From: Pholiota molesta
Taxonomy: Eukaryota > Basidiomycota > Agaricomycetes > Agaricales > Strophariaceae
Length of the DNA stretch: 64,000 nucleotides
Assembly (NCBI GenBank): GCA_014925825.1
Contig: JACGCK010000062.1
Coordinates: 124,001 to 188,000 of the forward strand
Direction: 5' to 3'
Positions 63,808-64,000 of this stretch are shown piece after piece. The notes beneath the pieces are model-generated. The model was given only the letters and a program-made list of their open reading frames with translations. It was not told where the DNA came from and searched no databases. The number at the start of each line of letters is the position of its first letter. Within the stretch, counting starts at the first letter, position 1. A program made the translations under genes and the position numbers.

Positions 63808-64000
63808 ATGGAGACTAGCATGTCCGTCGATGAGAAACCCTCCATCCCCTTGGACGTCATTGAAACCATCATCGCGTTTCTTGCCGCCGTCGATGATCAG
63901 AAACTCTCCTCTGTCAAGACATGCTCCCTGACATGCAGATCTTTCCTCCATTTCTGCCGAAAACATATCTTCGCCTCTCTCTCTATCGATGTTTACGCGC
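63808..64000 (+). CDS. F-box-like protein, second copy (3' end outside window)
   Basis: ATG 63808 starts METSMSVDEKPSIPLDVIET, IIAFLAAVDDQKLSSVKTCS, LTCRSFLHFCRKHIFASLSI, closely similar to the first F-box gene. The frame is open to the window edge. Its upstream region also copies that of the first gene. Confidence 0.75.
   Translation, partial: METSMSVDEKPSIPLDVIETIIAFLAAVDDQKLSSVKTCSLTCRSFLHFCRKHIFASLSIDVYA

Overview
The window is nuclear DNA from a filamentous basidiomycete, most likely a mushroom-forming Agaricomycete. Genes are interrupted by many short introns (about 50-70 nt, GT..AG). Several proteins belong to families typical of or restricted to these fungi: tandem beta-sandwich type I membrane proteins, DUF6533, DUF6593, DUF6699, a 'macrofage-activating-glycoprotein'-like secreted protein and a basidiomycete-type GH16 glucanase. 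I found no convincing tRNA, rRNA, CRISPR array or intact transposon. Gene models were built by hand from frames, splice sites and family knowledge; exon ends are given where checked.

Layout, left half: two tandem paralogous membrane proteins (2-4119, + strand); SEC23 of the COPII coat (4594-7333 +); an OPT oligopeptide transporter (8298-11798 +); a tartrate/malate dehydrogenase-type decarboxylating dehydrogenase (12178-13432 -); a small C-terminally anchored ATG43/DUF1770-like protein (14170-14866 +) convergent with the GPI de-N-acetylase PIG-L/GPI12 (14938-15946 -); a 1141-residue proline-rich RRM-like protein (17225-20826 +); a UBC4/UBC5-type E2 (22652-23336 +); a DUF6593 gene (24964-25685 +); a DUF6533 multi-pass membrane protein (26886-28536 +); and a GH16 laminarinase (30326-31925 +).

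Layout, right half: a stand-alone NUP96-type nucleoporin (32181-35643 -) divergent from the kinetochore DASH subunit DAM1 (35972-36979 +); condensin subunit 3, CND3/YCG1 (37304-41949 -); a small nuclear-looking unknown protein (42773-43598 -); a decayed alcohol oxidase (45604-48330 +); a DUF6699 protein (49768-50289 +); a frameshifted mushroom membrane protein (50915-51835 -); a cytochrome P450 (52213-54151 -); the secreted glycoprotein (55778-57467 +); and a 1.9-kb tandem duplication carrying two glutathionyl-hydroquinone reductase genes (58247-59789 - and 60153-61684 -), followed by one F-box gene (62110-63469 +) and the start of a second (63808-64000 +).

The window mixes housekeeping genes (secretion, GPI anchors, ubiquitin, nuclear pore, kinetochore, condensin) with lineage-specific accessory genes at both ends and in the middle. 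The most unusual global feature is a recurring -1 nt lesion, often at a homopolymer, in otherwise well-conserved genes (OPT, UBC4, DUF6593, NUP96, CND3, P450 heme motif, glycoprotein, F-box), while SEC23, PIG-L, the dehydrogenase and the GHR genes are clean. Assembly indels are the leading explanation; real pseudogenisation is the alternative. I did not find a clearly new biological system.
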